Assembly: GCA_012842745.1 (NCBI GenBank)
Contig: DUSF01000044.1
Location: forward strand, 41,100 to 105,099
DNA from: Bacillus sp. (in: firmicutes)
GTDB lineage: Bacteria; Bacillota; Bacilli; Bacillales; Bacillaceae_J
Length of the DNA stretch: 64,000 nucleotides
Reading direction: 5' to 3'
Position 1 is the first letter of the stretch. Each line of letters starts with the position of its first letter. A program made the position numbers and the translations under genes. The notes below the pieces were generated by a model. It made no database searches, was not told where the DNA came from, and worked only from the letters and a program-made list of their open reading frames with translations. Of this stretch, positions 25,927 to 37,330 are shown piece after piece.

Positions 25927-27113
25927 CAAGAACTGTTATTATAAGTGGAGCAAGAACACCCTTTGGAAAAATTGGTGGTGGTCTAAGCTCATTAACAGCG
26001 GCACAATTAGGCGGCATCGCCATTAAGGCCGCATTGAAACGAGCTAATATCGACGGCGCCCAAGTTGATGAAGTAATCATGGGGACCGTTTTACAGGGAG
26101 GGCAAGGACAAATTCCTTCCCGACAGGCGGCTCGCGAGGCAGGTATTCCTTGGGAAATACAGACAGAAACAATCAACAAAGTGTGTGCTTCTGGAATGCG
26201 AAGCGTAACGTTAGCTGATCAAATCATTCGCCTTGGTGATCAAGAAGTGATTGTAGCCGGCGGGATGGAATCGATGAGCAATGCCCCTTACTTCATGCCA
26301 TCAGCCCGCTTTGGAGCACGGATGGGTGATACAAAAATGATTGATCTTATGGTCCATGATGGTTTGACCTGTTCCTTTAAAAAAGTCCATATGGGTACAT
26401 ATGGAAATAGTACGGCTGAAGAATTTGGTTTAACGAGGCAAGAGCAGGATGAATGGGCATTGCGTAGTCATAAGCGGGCCATTGCGGCGATTGAAGCAGG
26501 AAGGTTTAAAGATGAAATAATCCAAGTTGAAGTGCCGCAGCGTAAAGGTGCCCCGGTTGTAATCGACACTGATGAAGGTCCGCGCCAAGATACATCGCTT
26601 GAAAAACTAAGCAAATTACCTCCAGCGTTCGGCCCTGAAGGCACGATTACAGCCGGAAATGCGCCAGGTGTTAACGATGGCGCAGCTGCGTTACTATTAA
26701 TGTCCGAAGAACGAGCCCAAAGAGAAGGAAAAGCAATATTGGCCACAATCGTTGGCCATGCAGCAATTGCCGTTGAGGCCCATCGTTTTCCGGAAACGCC
26801 AGGCATCGTCATCAATGAACTATTGAGGAAAACAGGCAAATCATTAAATGACATCGCTTTATTTGAAATCAATGAAGCATTTGCCGCAGTTGCTTTAACG
26901 AGCGGAAAAATAGCCGGGCTTGACCCTGAAAAAGTCAATGTTAACGGCGGTGCTGTAGCTTTAGGACATCCAATTGGAGCCAGCGGTACACGGATTATTT
27001 TGACATTAATTCATGAATTGAAACGGCGCGGCGGCGGACTTGGCATTGCCGCAATCTGCAGCGGTGGCGGTCAAGGCGACGCCATCATGGTTGAGGTGAA
27101 CTACCAAAACTAA
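25923..27113 (+). CDS. Acetyl-CoA C-acetyltransferase (thiolase)
   Basis: 396 residues, translationally coupled to fadF by an ATGA overlap. Catalytic residues are C88 ([10 protein letters not shown]), the histidine in [16 protein letters not shown] and the cysteine in CSGGGQGDA. It cleaves acetoacetyl-CoA or condenses two acetyl-CoA. In this cluster, with a hydroxyacyl-CoA dehydrogenase and acyl-CoA dehydrogenases, degradation is more likely. Closest by context to mmgA of B. subtilis. It is followed by a 140-bp spacer with a repeat array. Confidence 0.93.
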   Translation: MTRTVIISGARTPFGKIGGGLSSLTAAQLGGIAIKAALKRANIDGAQVDEVIMGTVLQGGQGQIPSRQAAREAGIPWEIQTETINKVCASGMRSVTLADQIIRLGDQEVIVAGGMESMSNAPYFMPSARFGARMGDTKMIDLMVHDGLTCSFKKVHMGTYGNSTAEEFGLTRQEQDEWALRSHKRAIAAIEAGRFKDEIIQVEVPQRKGAPVVIDTDEGPRQDTSLEKLSKLPPAFGPEGTITAGNAPGVNDGAAALLLMSEERAQREGKAILATIVGHAAIAVEAHRFPETPGIVINELLRKTGKSLNDIALFEINEAFAAVALTSGKIAGLDPEKVNVNGGAVALGHPIGASGTRIILTLIHELKRRGGGLGIAAICSGGGQGDAIMVEVNYQN

Positions 27114-27125
27114 TGCAATTGTGAA

Positions 27126-27217
27126 TTTCGTGGAAAAACAGCGCAATTCCGTGGAAATGGTCATGGATTTTGTGGATAAAAGCCAACTTTCGTGGATAAA
27201 GTGATGAATTTCGTGGA
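27126..27217 (+). repeat. Array of TTYCGTGGA boxes at 21-bp period (array E)
   Basis: Boxes begin at 27126 (TTTCGTGGA), 27147 (TTCCGTGGA), 27168 (TTTTGTGGA), 27188 and 27209 (both TTTCGTGGA). Intervals are 21, 21, 20 and 21. Sequence between boxes is not conserved, though AT or ATAAA often follows. It lies inside the fad operon, between the thiolase and the dehydrogenase. Same rhythm as the ATTGTCC arrays, different box. Confidence 0.8.
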
Positions 27218-27253
27218 TATGCAATTCAAAATCAAATTGGGGAGGAATAATTG

Positions 27254-28105
27254 ATGAGCATTCAAAAGGTAATGGTAATTGGAGCAGGACAAATGGGCTC
27301 TGGTATTGCCCAAGTTTGTGCAATGGCAGGCTTCGATGTTATTTTACAAGATGTGAAACAAGACTTTTTAGCGCGCGGCATTGGCATCATCAGCAAAAAC
27401 CTTCAGCGCCAGGTTGATAAAGGGCGCATGACCGCAGCAGAAAAGGAAGCGATTAGCACCCGTATCGAAACATCAATAGATATCAAGTCTGCTAGTAAAG
27501 TAGATATCGTCATTGAAGCAGCGACAGAAAACATGGAAATTAAAAGCGGTATATTCAAGCAATTAGCCGAAATTGCACCAGCGCATGCGATTTTAGCAAC
27601 GAATACATCTTCGCTGCCAATTACGGAAATTGCCGCCGTCACAAACCGTCCGGAAAAAGTCATTGGCATGCATTTTATGAATCCAGTTCCAGTTATGAAG
27701 CTCGTTGAGATTATTCGTGGTTTAGCAACTGCTGACGAAGTGTACGCTGCGATTGAAGACATGACAAAAAAGTTAAACAAAGTGCCAGTTGAAGTGAATG
27801 ATTTCCCTGGCTTCGTTTCCAACCGCGTGTTAATGCCAATGATTAACGAAGCGATTTACACCGTTTATGAGGGAGTGGCAACACCTGAAGCCGTTGATGA
27901 GGTTATGAAGCTAGGCATGAACCATCCAATGGGCCCGTTAACTTTAGCTGACTTTATCGGTCTTGATACTTGCCTTTACATTATGGAAGTCCTTCATGAA
28001 GGCTTTGGCGATGACAAATATCGACCATGCCCATTACTGCGAAAATATGTAAAAGCAGGCTGGCTAGGCAAAAAATCAGGCCGTGGCTTTTACAAATATG
28101 AGTAA
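27254..28105 (+). CDS. 3-hydroxybutyryl-CoA dehydrogenase
   Basis: 283 residues from ATG 27254 (GGGGAGG upstream; the adjacent TTG 27251 is in frame but less likely). The NAD-binding motif is VIGAGQMGSGIAQVCA at the N-terminus. The catalytic pair is H in GMHFMNPVPVMKLVEII and E in the same stretch. The C-terminal dimer domain contains GMNHPMGPLTLADFIGLDTC. It oxidises (S)-3-hydroxybutyryl-CoA to acetoacetyl-CoA, the substrate of the preceding thiolase. mmgB-like; a 34-base gap separates it from the next gene. Confidence 0.94.
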   Translation: MSIQKVMVIGAGQMGSGIAQVCAMAGFDVILQDVKQDFLARGIGIISKNLQRQVDKGRMTAAEKEAISTRIETSIDIKSASKVDIVIEAATENMEIKSGIFKQLAEIAPAHAILATNTSSLPITEIAAVTNRPEKVIGMHFMNPVPVMKLVEIIRGLATADEVYAAIEDMTKKLNKVPVEVNDFPGFVSNRVLMPMINEAIYTVYEGVATPEAVDEVMKLGMNHPMGPLTLADFIGLDTCLYIMEVLHEGFGDDKYRPCPLLRKYVKAGWLGKKSGRGFYKYE

Positions 28106-28139
28106 ATCCTTCTAAAAAGCATCAAGGGGGACTAAGACT

Positions 28140-29282
28140 ATGAAACTAACATTTACAGAAGAACAAGAAATGATGCGAAAAATGGTCCGTGATTTTGCCC
28201 AAACAGAAATTGCTCCATTTGTTGAACGAATGGAAGAGCATGACGAGTTTCCGCGCGAAATTCTTAACAAAATGGCAGGGCTGGGCTTAATGGGGATTAC
28301 GATTCCGGAAAAATACGGCGGCGCTGGCATGGATTATATTTCATATATTATAGCGATTAACGAGATTTCAAAAGTGAGCGCAACAGTGGGGGTCATTTTA
28401 TCTGTTCACACATCCGTTGGCACAAACCCAATCGTTTATTTTGGAACGGAAGCGCAAAGGGGGAAATATATTCCAAAGCTTGCGACCGGTGAGTACTTAG
28501 GGGCATTTGCATTAACAGAGCCAAACGCTGGGTCAGATGCAGCCGCTTTAAAAACACGTGCAAAAAGAAATGGCGATTTTTATGTTTTAAATGGATCGAA
28601 AATTTTCATTACAAACGGCGGGGAAGCCGATACGTATATCGTTTTTGCGATTACTAACCATGAAAAAGGAACAAAAGGGATTTCGGCGTTCATTGTCGAA
28701 AAAGATACACCAGGTTTAATTATCGGAAAAAATGAACGTAAAATGGGCCTCCACGGTTCTAAAACTGTGCAGTTAACATTTGAGGACTGCCAGGTTCCTG
28801 CTGAAAATTTACTAGGTGTGGAAGGCGAAGGTCTTAAAGTAGCGATGAGTAATCTCGAATATGGACGCATCGGCATTGCCGCGCAGGCGTTAGGGATTGC
28901 AGAAGCAGCTTTAGAAGCAGCTGTTCGTTATGCAAAAGACCGCAAGCAATTTGACAAGCCAATCGCGCTCCAGCAAGGAATCGGTTTTAAGCTGGCGGAT
29001 ATGGCCACGGCGGTTGAAGCTGCAAAGCTATTAGTCTATCGCGCCGCCTATTTAAAAGGAAGTGGCCTACCGTGCGTGCAGGAGGCACCAATGGCGAAGC
29101 TGTTTGCCTCAAAAACAGCGATGGAAGTAGCCACAGAAGCAATTCAAGTGTTTGGCGGCTACGGCTATACAAAAGAATATCCCGTGGAACGTTACTTCCG
29201 TGATGCGAAAATCTGTGAAATTTACGAGGGTACAAGTGAAATACAGCGCATCGTAATCAATCGAAATTTGCTTACAGATTGA
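28140..29282 (+). CDS. Acyl-CoA dehydrogenase (first copy)
   Basis: 380 residues, the standard length. FAD-dependent alpha,beta-dehydrogenation of an acyl-CoA, electrons going to ETF. Signatures: AFALTEPNAGSDAAALKTRA, GLHGSKTVQLTFEDCQVPAENLLG and the C-terminal [38 protein letters not shown], containing the catalytic glutamate (YEGTSE). It closely parallels the gene that follows, probably by ancient duplication. Probably short-chain specific, like mmgC. The stop codon lies inside a TetR-type palindrome. AAGGGGGA precedes the ATG. Confidence 0.93.
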   Translation: MKLTFTEEQEMMRKMVRDFAQTEIAPFVERMEEHDEFPREILNKMAGLGLMGITIPEKYGGAGMDYISYIIAINEISKVSATVGVILSVHTSVGTNPIVYFGTEAQRGKYIPKLATGEYLGAFALTEPNAGSDAAALKTRAKRNGDFYVLNGSKIFITNGGEADTYIVFAITNHEKGTKGISAFIVEKDTPGLIIGKNERKMGLHGSKTVQLTFEDCQVPAENLLGVEGEGLKVAMSNLEYGRIGIAAQALGIAEAALEAAVRYAKDRKQFDKPIALQQGIGFKLADMATAVEAAKLLVYRAAYLKGSGLPCVQEAPMAKLFASKTAMEVATEAIQVFGGYGYTKEYPVERYFRDAKICEIYEGTSEIQRIVINRNLLTD

Positions 29283-29298
29283 CTGAGCCCTCAGTCAA
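29279..29298. promoter_or_regulatory. Palindromic TetR/FadR-type operator
   Basis: TTGACTGAGCCCTCAGTCAA is a perfect 9-bp inverted repeat around CC. It overlaps the stop of the first acyl-CoA dehydrogenase gene. It resembles the layout of Bacillus FadR (YsiA) sites, TGAATGA...TCATTCA. A run of A, not T, follows on the plus strand, which speaks against a terminator. It could control an internal promoter for the second dehydrogenase, the TetR gene and icmF. Confidence 0.65.
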
Positions 29299-29417
29299 AA
29301 AAAGAAGAAATTGTTGCGTAAATAATCTCTATGAGCATGGAGTGCACCATGATATAAATAAATCTTTGCTATAAATTACTTGGATTTTTTAAAAATATAA
29401 ACAAGGGGGACGAAACA

Positions 29418-30560
29418 ATGAACTTCCAATTATCTGAAGAACATGAAATGCTCCGAAAAATGATCCGTGACTTTGCAAATGAGGTGGTAGCTCCAACGGC
29501 TGCGGAACGTGATGAGGAAGCACGATTTGACCGCGAAATTTTTGAGCAAATGGCTGAGCTTGGTTTAACAGGGATTCCATGGCCGGAAGAATACGGCGGC
29601 AGCGGCTTTGATTATTTAGCCTACGTCATTGCTGTTGAAGAGCTTTCCCGCGTCTGCGCATCAACAGGTGTAACATTGTCAGCGCATGTTTCATTAGCAG
29701 GCTGGCCAATTTACAAATTCGGCTCTGAGGAGCAAAAACAAAAATATTTGCGTCCAATGGCAGAAGGAAAAAAAATCGGTGCCTACGGTTTAACAGAACC
29801 AGGTGCAGGCTCGGATGCAGGCGGTATGAAAACGATTGCAAGGCTTGTTGGAGACGAGTATATTTTAAATGGCTCAAAAATCTTTATCACAAATGGCGGT
29901 ATTGCCGATACTTATGTTGTATTTGCTCTAACTGATCCAGAGCAAAAGACAAAAGGAGTAAGTGCCTTTATCATTGAGAAAGACTTCCCAGGCTTTTCTG
30001 TCGGTAAAAAAGAAAATAAATTAGGGATTCGCTCATCGCCAACAACAGAAATCATCTTTGAAGATTGCCGTGTACCGAAAGAAAACCTACTTGGCAATGA
30101 AGGCGAAGGTTTTAAAATTGCGATGATGACGCTTGACGGTGGGCGCAACGGTATTGCTGCCCAAGCTGTTGGAATTGCTCAAGGTGCTTTAGATGCCGCG
30201 GTAGCTTATGCAAAAGAGCGAAAGCAGTTTGGTAAGCCAATTGCCCTCCAGCAAGGCATCGGCTTCAAGCTTGCGGACATGGCAACAGCGATTGAAGCCT
30301 CAAGACTATTAACCTACCAAGCTGCATGGAAAGAGTCAGCCGGTTTGCCATACGGTCAAGCATCAGCAATGGCGAAGCTAATGGCTGGGGATACGGCAAT
30401 GAAGGTAACAACAGAGGCTGTTCAAGTTTTCGGGGGCTATGGCTATACGAAGGAATATCCAGTTGAACGCTATATGCGTGATGCCAAAATCACGCAAATT
30501 TATGAAGGCACACAAGAAATTCAACGCCTTGTGATCTCAAGGATGTTGATAACGGATTAA
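29418..30560 (+). CDS. acdA: Acyl-CoA dehydrogenase (second copy)
   Basis: 380 residues, same family and length as the upstream gene. Shared motifs: [35 protein letters not shown] and [38 protein letters not shown] with the catalytic glutamate. B. subtilis AcdA lies at the same place upstream of rpoE. A 135-bp spacer with an operator precedes it, so it may have its own promoter. AAGGGGGA lies before the ATG. Exact chain-length preference cannot be read. Confidence 0.92.
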   Translation: MNFQLSEEHEMLRKMIRDFANEVVAPTAAERDEEARFDREIFEQMAELGLTGIPWPEEYGGSGFDYLAYVIAVEELSRVCASTGVTLSAHVSLAGWPIYKFGSEEQKQKYLRPMAEGKKIGAYGLTEPGAGSDAGGMKTIARLVGDEYILNGSKIFITNGGIADTYVVFALTDPEQKTKGVSAFIIEKDFPGFSVGKKENKLGIRSSPTTEIIFEDCRVPKENLLGNEGEGFKIAMMTLDGGRNGIAAQAVGIAQGALDAAVAYAKERKQFGKPIALQQGIGFKLADMATAIEASRLLTYQAAWKESAGLPYGQASAMAKLMAGDTAMKVTTEAVQVFGGYGYTKEYPVERYMRDAKITQIYEGTQEIQRLVISRMLITD

Positions 30561-30581
30561 TTTTAGTGGAGAATGTAAATT

Positions 30582-30615
30582 GAGCGCGTCTAAATAAAAA
30601 AAGTTGGTCGCGCTC
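30582..30615. other. Inverted repeat upstream of the TetR gene
   Basis: GAGCGCG (30582-30588) and CGCGCTC (30609-30615) are separated by 20 bases. No T run follows, so it is a poor terminator. It could be an RNA stem or protein site. Confidence 0.4.
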
Positions 30616-30644
30616 CATTTCACATGAGGGAGAGAACGACTTTG

Positions 30645-31268
30645 ATGACGAAACGAGAAGTGCCGGCTTCAGTTAAAGACGAGAAGCTTATTCAAAAAAG
30701 ACGAGACCAAATGATTAAGGGAGCAGTAAAGCTTTTTATTAAAAAAGGCTTTCACCGTAGTACAACTAGAGAAATTGCCAAAGCCTCTGGTTTCAGTATC
30801 GGCACGCTCTATGAATATATTCGCAAAAAAGAAGATGTTCTTTATTTAGTTTGTGACTCCATCTATGACCAAGTGCAAGAACGACTACAGCAAGTTATCG
30901 ATACAGATAAAGGCAATATTGAAAGTTTGCGTGATGCAGTTACAGCTTATTTTAAAGTAATGGATGAAATGCAGGATGAAGTGCTCGTAATGTACCAAGA
31001 GGCCAAATCATTAACAAAGGATGCCCTTCCATATGTGTTGAAAAAAGAACTTGAAATGGTTGGCATGTTTCAAAGTGTAATAGAAGGCTGTGTTCGTAAT
31101 GGTGAACTAAATTTAGAGGATCAGGAAATTAAGCTCATTGCCCATAATATATTTGTTCAAGGCCAAATGTGGGCTTTTCGCCGCTGGATTTTGCGGAAGC
31201 TATATACGCTCGAGGAGTATACAGAACTGCAAATAAGGCAGCTACTGTGTGGGGTCACGGCTAAATAA
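30645..31268 (+). CDS. TetR family regulator, FadR-like
   Basis: 207 residues from ATG 30645 (GAGGGAGAG upstream). The ATG at 30624 precedes that site. N-terminal helix-turn-helix: KLFIKKGFHRSTTREIAKASGFSIGTLYEYIRKKEDVLY. The C-terminal ligand domain (about 75-205) is helical and fits the acyl-CoA-responsive group. It lies between an acyl-CoA dehydrogenase and icmF and probably represses this cluster, through the palindromes at 23691 and 29279, until an acyl-CoA binds. The effector is inferred from context. Confidence 0.88.
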   Translation: MTKREVPASVKDEKLIQKRRDQMIKGAVKLFIKKGFHRSTTREIAKASGFSIGTLYEYIRKKEDVLYLVCDSIYDQVQERLQQVIDTDKGNIESLRDAVTAYFKVMDEMQDEVLVMYQEAKSLTKDALPYVLKKELEMVGMFQSVIEGCVRNGELNLEDQEIKLIAHNIFVQGQMWAFRRWILRKLYTLEEYTELQIRQLLCGVTAK

Positions 31269-31294
31269 ACATGAAGACAAAGGGGGAGTAAAGA

Positions 31295-34200
31295 TTGGTT
31301 GAAGTGTATCGACTTAAAAATCATGTTCGTTTTGTGACAGCATCAAGCTTGTTTGATGGCCATGATGCCTCAATAAATATAATGAGAAGAATCCTTCAAG
31401 CAAGCGGAGCAGAGGTCATTCACCTTGGGCATAACCGCTCTGTTGAAGAAATTGTCAACGCTGCCATCCAGGAGGATGTCCAAGGAATTGCGGTTTCCTC
31501 CTATCAAGGCGGTCATGTTGAATATTTTAAATATATGTATGATTTATTAAAAGAAAGAGGAGCATCACATATCCGCATCTACGGTGGTGGCGGTGGGGTC
31601 ATTATTCCTAAGGAAATAAAGGAGCTCCATGATTATGGGATCGCTCGTATCTTTTCACCAGACGATGGTCGTGGACTAGGCTTGCAAGGTATGATTAACA
31701 CGATGATCGAAGAATGTGATTTTCCAACTGTTACTGGGTTAAAGGAAGAAGAACTCGAGCGTCTTAAAGCAGGGGATCACCAAGCGATCGCTAAATGCAT
31801 TACGATAGCAGAAAATGCAATGACGTCAACAGATGAGGCCGCAGCAACAGCACAATCAATCCTTTCAAAAGTAAAAGCACTAGAAAAAAATGTCCCGGTT
31901 GTCGGCATTACTGGAACAGGCGGCGCCGGAAAATCCTCGTTAACAGATGAACTCATTCGCCGTTTCATTCATGAAATTCCTAACAAAAAAGTGGCGATTC
32001 TATCAATAGACCCGACAAAACAAAAGACAGGCGGTGCTCTCCTTGGCGACCGTATTCGTATGAATTCGATTTTCAACCCGCGTGTTTATATGAGGAGCCT
32101 TGCTACTCGCACATCAAAATCGGAGCTTTCAGCAGCTATTAAAGAGGTAATTCAAGTTGTAAAGGCGGCTGGCTTCGACCTCATCATCGTTGAAACGAGC
32201 GGAATTGGTCAAGGTGATGCGGGTATTACTGAAGTAACTGATCTCTCCATGTATGTAATGACGAGTGAATTTGGAGCGCCATCACAGCTTGAAAAAATAG
32301 ATATGATTGATTATGCTGATTTGATTGTCATTAACAAATTTGAACGCCAAGGCTCAGAGGACGCCCTCACTCAAGTTCGCAAACAATATCAGCGCAGCCA
32401 TCATCTTTTTGAAAAAGAGCCAGAGGAGCTGCCTGTTTACGGTACAATTGCCAGCCAATTTAACGATGAAGGGACAAACACATTGTTTGTAGCATTTCTT
32501 GAAAAAATCGAGGCGAAATTCGGCGGCGAATGGTCAACGAACCTTAAAAAATCAAATAAAGTTGTGAAGCAAAACATCATCATTCCAAACAGTCGCCGCC
32601 ATTACCTCAGAGAAATTGCCGATACCGTCCGCTATTATCACAAACAGACAGAAGAGCAAGTAAAAATTGCTCGTCAGCTGTTCCAAGTAACAGGAACACT
32701 GGAAGTTTTAAAATTTAAAGAAACAAACAGTGAAGTAATCCAATCATTAGAGGCACTGAAAGCTTCGATTGAAGAAAGGCTGACAGCGGAATCTAAGAAA
32801 ATATTACATGAGTGGCCGCATCTTCTTAAAGAGTACAGTGGCAAAGAGTTGGTCACAAAAGTCCGCGATAAGGAAATTCGTACACAATTAACAACTCGCA
32901 GTCTTTCAGGTCTTGATATTCCAAAAGTGAAGCTACCGAAATATGAAGATTCGGGCGAAATTTTACGCTGGGTTTACAAAGAAAATGTACCAGGGTGCTT
33001 CCCATACACAGCGGGCGTATTCCCATTCAAGCGCCAAGGTGAAGACCCGAAACGCCAGTTTGCTGGGGAAGGCACACCTGAACGGACAAATCGCCGCTTC
33101 CATTACTTATCAAAGGATGATGATGCGAAACGTTTAAGTACGGCTTTTGATTCGGTTACCCTCTACGGCGAAGACCCGGATGAGCGTCCCGATATTTTTG
33201 GAAAAGTAGGCGAGAGCGGTGTCAGCATTTGTACGCTCGATGATATGAAAAAGCTTTATGCCGGCTTTGACTTATGTGCACCATCGACATCCGTATCAAT
33301 GACCATTAACGGCCCGGCGCCAATAATCCTTGCCTTTTTCATGAACACAGCAATTGATCAGCAAGTCCGTATATTTGAAGAAGAAAATGGACGCATTCCA
33401 ACTGTCGAGGAATTTACAAAAATTAAAGAGTGGACGCTGCAAACAGTACGCGGAACAGTCCAGGCCGATATTTTAAAAGAAGACCAAGGTCAAAACACAT
33501 GCATCTTCTCAACAGAATTTGCCCTCCGCGTGATGGGTGACATCCAGCAATATTTTATCGACCATAAAGTTCGAAACTATTATTCTGTGTCGATTTCTGG
33601 CTATCATATTGCCGAAGCGGGTGCCAATCCAATTTCACAGCTGGCATTTACATTAGCAAACGGCTTCACCTATGTCGAATATTATTTAAGCCGCGGCATG
33701 GATATTGATGATTTCGCGCCAAACCTATCATTCTTTTTCTCTAATGGCCTTGACCCTGAATATACAGTGTTAGGCCGTGTCGCTAGAAGGATCTGGGCTA
33801 TCGCAATGAAAAATAAGTATGGGGCCAATGAGCGCAGTCAAAAGTTAAAATATCATACACAAACATCAGGCCGCTCCTTACATGCGCAAGAAATTGACTT
33901 CAATGATATTCGTACAACATTGCAAGCGTTAATCGCCTTAATGGATAACTGTAATTCGCTTCATACAAATGCTTATGACGAAGCGATTACAACGCCGACG
34001 GAGGAATCTGTACGCCGCGCGATGGCGATTCAAATGATTATTACAAAAGAATTTGGTTTAACGAAAAATGAAAACCCGTTGCAAGGCTCGTTCATTGTCG
34101 AAGAACTAACGGATATTGTCGAGGAGGCCGTTCTTCAAGAGTTTGAACGACTCAATGACCGCGGCGGCGTTTTAGGTGCGATGGAAACGCAATATCAACG

Positions 34201-34555
34201 CAGCAAAATTCAAGAAGAGTCGATGTATTATGAACATAAAAAACATAGCGGCGAACTGCCAATTATCGGTGTCAACACGTACTTAAATCCGAATCCGCCT
34301 TCAGAAGAAGAAATGAATAGCATTGAGCTTGCCCGGGCAACAAAAGAAGAAAAAGAAAGCCAAATTCATAATTTGCGCAAGTTCCAGGAAGTACATGCTG
34401 CGGAAGTGGAAGCAGCCTTGACTAAACTGAAAGAAGTTGCCGTATCAGGCGGCAATATTTTCGCAGAATTAATGGAAACTGTAAAAGTAGCCAGCCTTGG
34501 CCAAATTACAACAGCCCTTTATGAAGTCGGGGGGCAGTACCGCCGAAATATGTAA
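31295..34555 (+). CDS. icmF: Fused isobutyryl-CoA mutase IcmF
   Basis: 1086 residues, TTG start after AAGGGGGAG. Order of domains: adenosylcobalamin-binding domain (about 10-140, [22 protein letters not shown]), MeaB-type G-protein chaperone (about 150-420, Walker A G207-S214), linker, then the large TIM-barrel mutase domain (about 560-1086). It interconverts isobutyryl-CoA and n-butyryl-CoA, with GTP-driven cofactor loading. F576 (in AGVFPFKR) and Q733 (in DQGQNTC) stand where methylmalonyl-CoA mutase has Tyr and Arg, which favours the isobutyryl substrate. It is the last gene of the acyl-CoA cluster. Confidence 0.93.
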   Translation: MVEVYRLKNHVRFVTASSLFDGHDASINIMRRILQASGAEVIHLGHNRSVEEIVNAAIQEDVQGIAVSSYQGGHVEYFKYMYDLLKERGASHIRIYGGGGGVIIPKEIKELHDYGIARIFSPDDGRGLGLQGMINTMIEECDFPTVTGLKEEELERLKAGDHQAIAKCITIAENAMTSTDEAAATAQSILSKVKALEKNVPVVGITGTGGAGKSSLTDELIRRFIHEIPNKKVAILSIDPTKQKTGGALLGDRIRMNSIFNPRVYMRSLATRTSKSELSAAIKEVIQVVKAAGFDLIIVETSGIGQGDAGITEVTDLSMYVMTSEFGAPSQLEKIDMIDYADLIVINKFERQGSEDALTQVRKQYQRSHHLFEKEPEELPVYGTIASQFNDEGTNTLFVAFLEKIEAKFGGEWSTNLKKSNKVVKQNIIIPNSRRHYLREIADTVRYYHKQTEEQVKIARQLFQVTGTLEVLKFKETNSEVIQSLEALKASIEERLTAESKKILHEWPHLLKEYSGKELVTKVRDKEIRTQLTTRSLSGLDIPKVKLPKYEDSGEILRWVYKENVPGCFPYTAGVFPFKRQGEDPKRQFAGEGTPERTNRRFHYLSKDDDAKRLSTAFDSVTLYGEDPDERPDIFGKVGESGVSICTLDDMKKLYAGFDLCAPSTSVSMTINGPAPIILAFFMNTAIDQQVRIFEEENGRIPTVEEFTKIKEWTLQTVRGTVQADILKEDQGQNTCIFSTEFALRVMGDIQQYFIDHKVRNYYSVSISGYHIAEAGANPISQLAFTLANGFTYVEYYLSRGMDIDDFAPNLSFFFSNGLDPEYTVLGRVARRIWAIAMKNKYGANERSQKLKYHTQTSGRSLHAQEIDFNDIRTTLQALIALMDNCNSLHTNAYDEAITTPTEESVRRAMAIQMIITKEFGLTKNENPLQGSFIVEELTDIVEEAVLQEFERLNDRGGVLGAMETQYQRSKIQEESMYYEHKKHSGELPIIGVNTYLNPNPPSEEEMNSIELARATKEEKESQIHNLRKFQEVHAAEVEAALTKLKEVAVSGGNIFAELMETVKVASLGQITTALYEVGGQYRRNM

Positions 34556-34576
34556 AACATCTAAGAATTCAATAGT

Positions 34577-34610
34577 GGAAAACCAATGGGAAGCATGGTT
34601 TTCCTTTTTT
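34577..34610 (+). terminator. icmF terminator
   Basis: Perfect stem GGAAAACCA / TGGTTTTCC with a 10-nt loop, followed by TTTTTT. Confidence 0.9.
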
Positions 34611-34767
34611 CTGTTGAATATTTTATAAAATCCTCTTGATTACTCTAGCATATTATATATAGATTTGTTTATAATGAATGGTATGATTTTCTATATAATC
34701 TATACTTGCTAAAAATCATTATATAAAAGTGAAATATTATTTTTTACATAGAGAGGGGTCGCCTTAC

Positions 34768-35367
34768 ATGATATCGAAATTAACAATTGAAGAAATTCAG
34801 GAGCTATCGATGATTGAGATTGCTATGATGCTTTTACAAGAGGAAAAGCAGGCAGTAGATTTCTATGATTTATTTAATAAAGTTGCAGACTTAAAAGGCT
34901 TGTCACAAGAAGAAAAGGATAACCGGATTGCACAGTTTTATACGGATATGAACGTGGATGGTCGTTTTTTGTGCATAGGTGAAAATCGTTGGGGATTACG
35001 AACTTGGTATCCATATGATCAAGTAGATGAGGAAGTTACAGTGCCAGCGAAGACTAGGAAGAAGAAAGGTAAGAAGAAGATTGTCGAAGATGAATTCGAT
35101 GATTACGATGAGGATGAAGATTACGAAGATGAAGATAGTGAGGAAGACTATCTTGAAGAAGATGAAGACCTTTTAGATGACGAGGGTGATGAAGAAGAGG
35201 AAGAAGATTTAGATTTTGACGACCTTGACGAAGATGAAGATGAAGAAGATGAAGACCTCTTAGAAGAGGATGAATTTGAATTGGACGAAGATTTCGAAGA
35301 CCCAGAACTAGAAGATGAACTAGAGGAAGACGAAGACGAAGATTTTGATAAAGAGGAAGAAGATTAA
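34768..35367 (+). CDS. rpoE: RNA polymerase delta subunit
   Basis: 199 residues from ATG 34768 (GAGAGGGG upstream); the ATG at 34729 has no ribosome binding site. The N-terminal HARE-HTH domain (about 1-90) ends with IAQFYTDMNVDGRFLCIGENRWGLRTWYPYDQ, nearly identical to Bacillus RpoE. A short lysine tract (KKKGKKK) precedes a disordered tail of almost only Asp and Glu (about 105-199). Delta helps recycle RNA polymerase and sharpens the response to initiating NTP levels. Possible promoter TTGATT-16-TATAGA at 34636-34663. Confidence 0.93.
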   Translation: MISKLTIEEIQELSMIEIAMMLLQEEKQAVDFYDLFNKVADLKGLSQEEKDNRIAQFYTDMNVDGRFLCIGENRWGLRTWYPYDQVDEEVTVPAKTRKKKGKKKIVEDEFDDYDEDEDYEDEDSEEDYLEEDEDLLDDEGDEEEEEDLDFDDLDEDEDEEDEDLLEEDEFELDEDFEDPELEDELEEDEDEDFDKEEED

Positions 35368-35372
35368 AACGC

Positions 35373-35411
35373 TTGACTTTAAAAGTCGAAATCGGTAGAA
35401 TTTTTCTTGGG
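35373..35411 (+). promoter_or_regulatory. pyrG promoter with GGGC start site
   Basis: -35 TTGACT (35373-35378), exact 17-bp spacer, -10 TAGAAT (35396-35401), 7-bp discriminator, then GGGCTCT starting at 35409. In B. subtilis pyrG the transcript starts GGGC and, when CTP is low, polymerase stutters and adds extra G residues. The same start is present here. Confidence 0.9.
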
Positions 35412-35449
35412 CTCTCATTAAACAATCAAAATTGTTATTATGAACGAGA

Positions 35450-35482
35450 AAGTGCTCCCTATAAAGGGTTGCACTTTTTTTT
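35450..35482 (+). terminator. pyrG leader attenuator
   Basis: Stem AAGTGCTCCCT / AGGGTTGCACTT followed by eight T, about 40 bases after the start and 85 before pyrG. Its upstream arm carries GCTCCCT (from 35454), which a 5' poly-G tail could pair with to block termination. This matches the known CTP-sensing attenuator of Bacillus pyrG. Confidence 0.85.
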
Positions 35483-35542
35483 ATTTTTACGTACAAAACA
35501 TCACATACTATGGGTGAGCTTTTCATTACATTGTTATTTTAA

Positions 35543-37168
<1,626 letters not shown>

Positions 37169-37172
37169 AATG

Positions 37173-37208
37173 AAAAAGCACTATCGCAATGCGGCGGTGC
37201 TTTTTTTA
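37173..37208 (+). terminator. pyrG terminator
   Basis: AAAAAGCAC pairs with GTGCTTTTT, with an inner CGC/GCG stem, followed by T's. Confidence 0.85.
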
Positions 37209-37220
37209 TTTTGCATTTTC

Positions 37221-37274
37221 TGTCGATATTTTCTTTGCAAATTAGGCAGGAAATAATGAAAGACTAGAGAAATT
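37221..37274 (+). promoter_or_regulatory. Possible Spo0A box and sigma-H-like promoter of spo0F
   Basis: TGTCGAT at 37221 differs in one base from the 0A box TGTCGAA. AGGAAAT at 37248 and GAAAT near 37269 resemble the -35 and -10 of sigma-H promoters. B. subtilis spo0F has both kinds of site. The match here is imperfect. Confidence 0.35.
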
Positions 37275-37330
37275 AATAAAACAAACAGATTAAAATTCGA
37301 ACATTATGTGAACTTAATTGGGGTGATATC

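Noticed and set aside
29279..29298. Rho-independent terminator after the first acyl-CoA dehydrogenase
   Set aside because: The hairpin is followed by A's on the plus strand, not T's. A related sequence lies at the fadF promoter, so an operator fits better.
31269..31294. Cobalamin riboswitch before icmF
   Set aside because: Only 26 bases separate the regulator and icmF, too short for a riboswitch, and none was seen upstream of fadF.
35054..35425. 123-codon frame on the minus strand, leucine- and histidine-rich
   Set aside because: It is the antisense shadow of the Asp/Glu-rich tail of rpoE.
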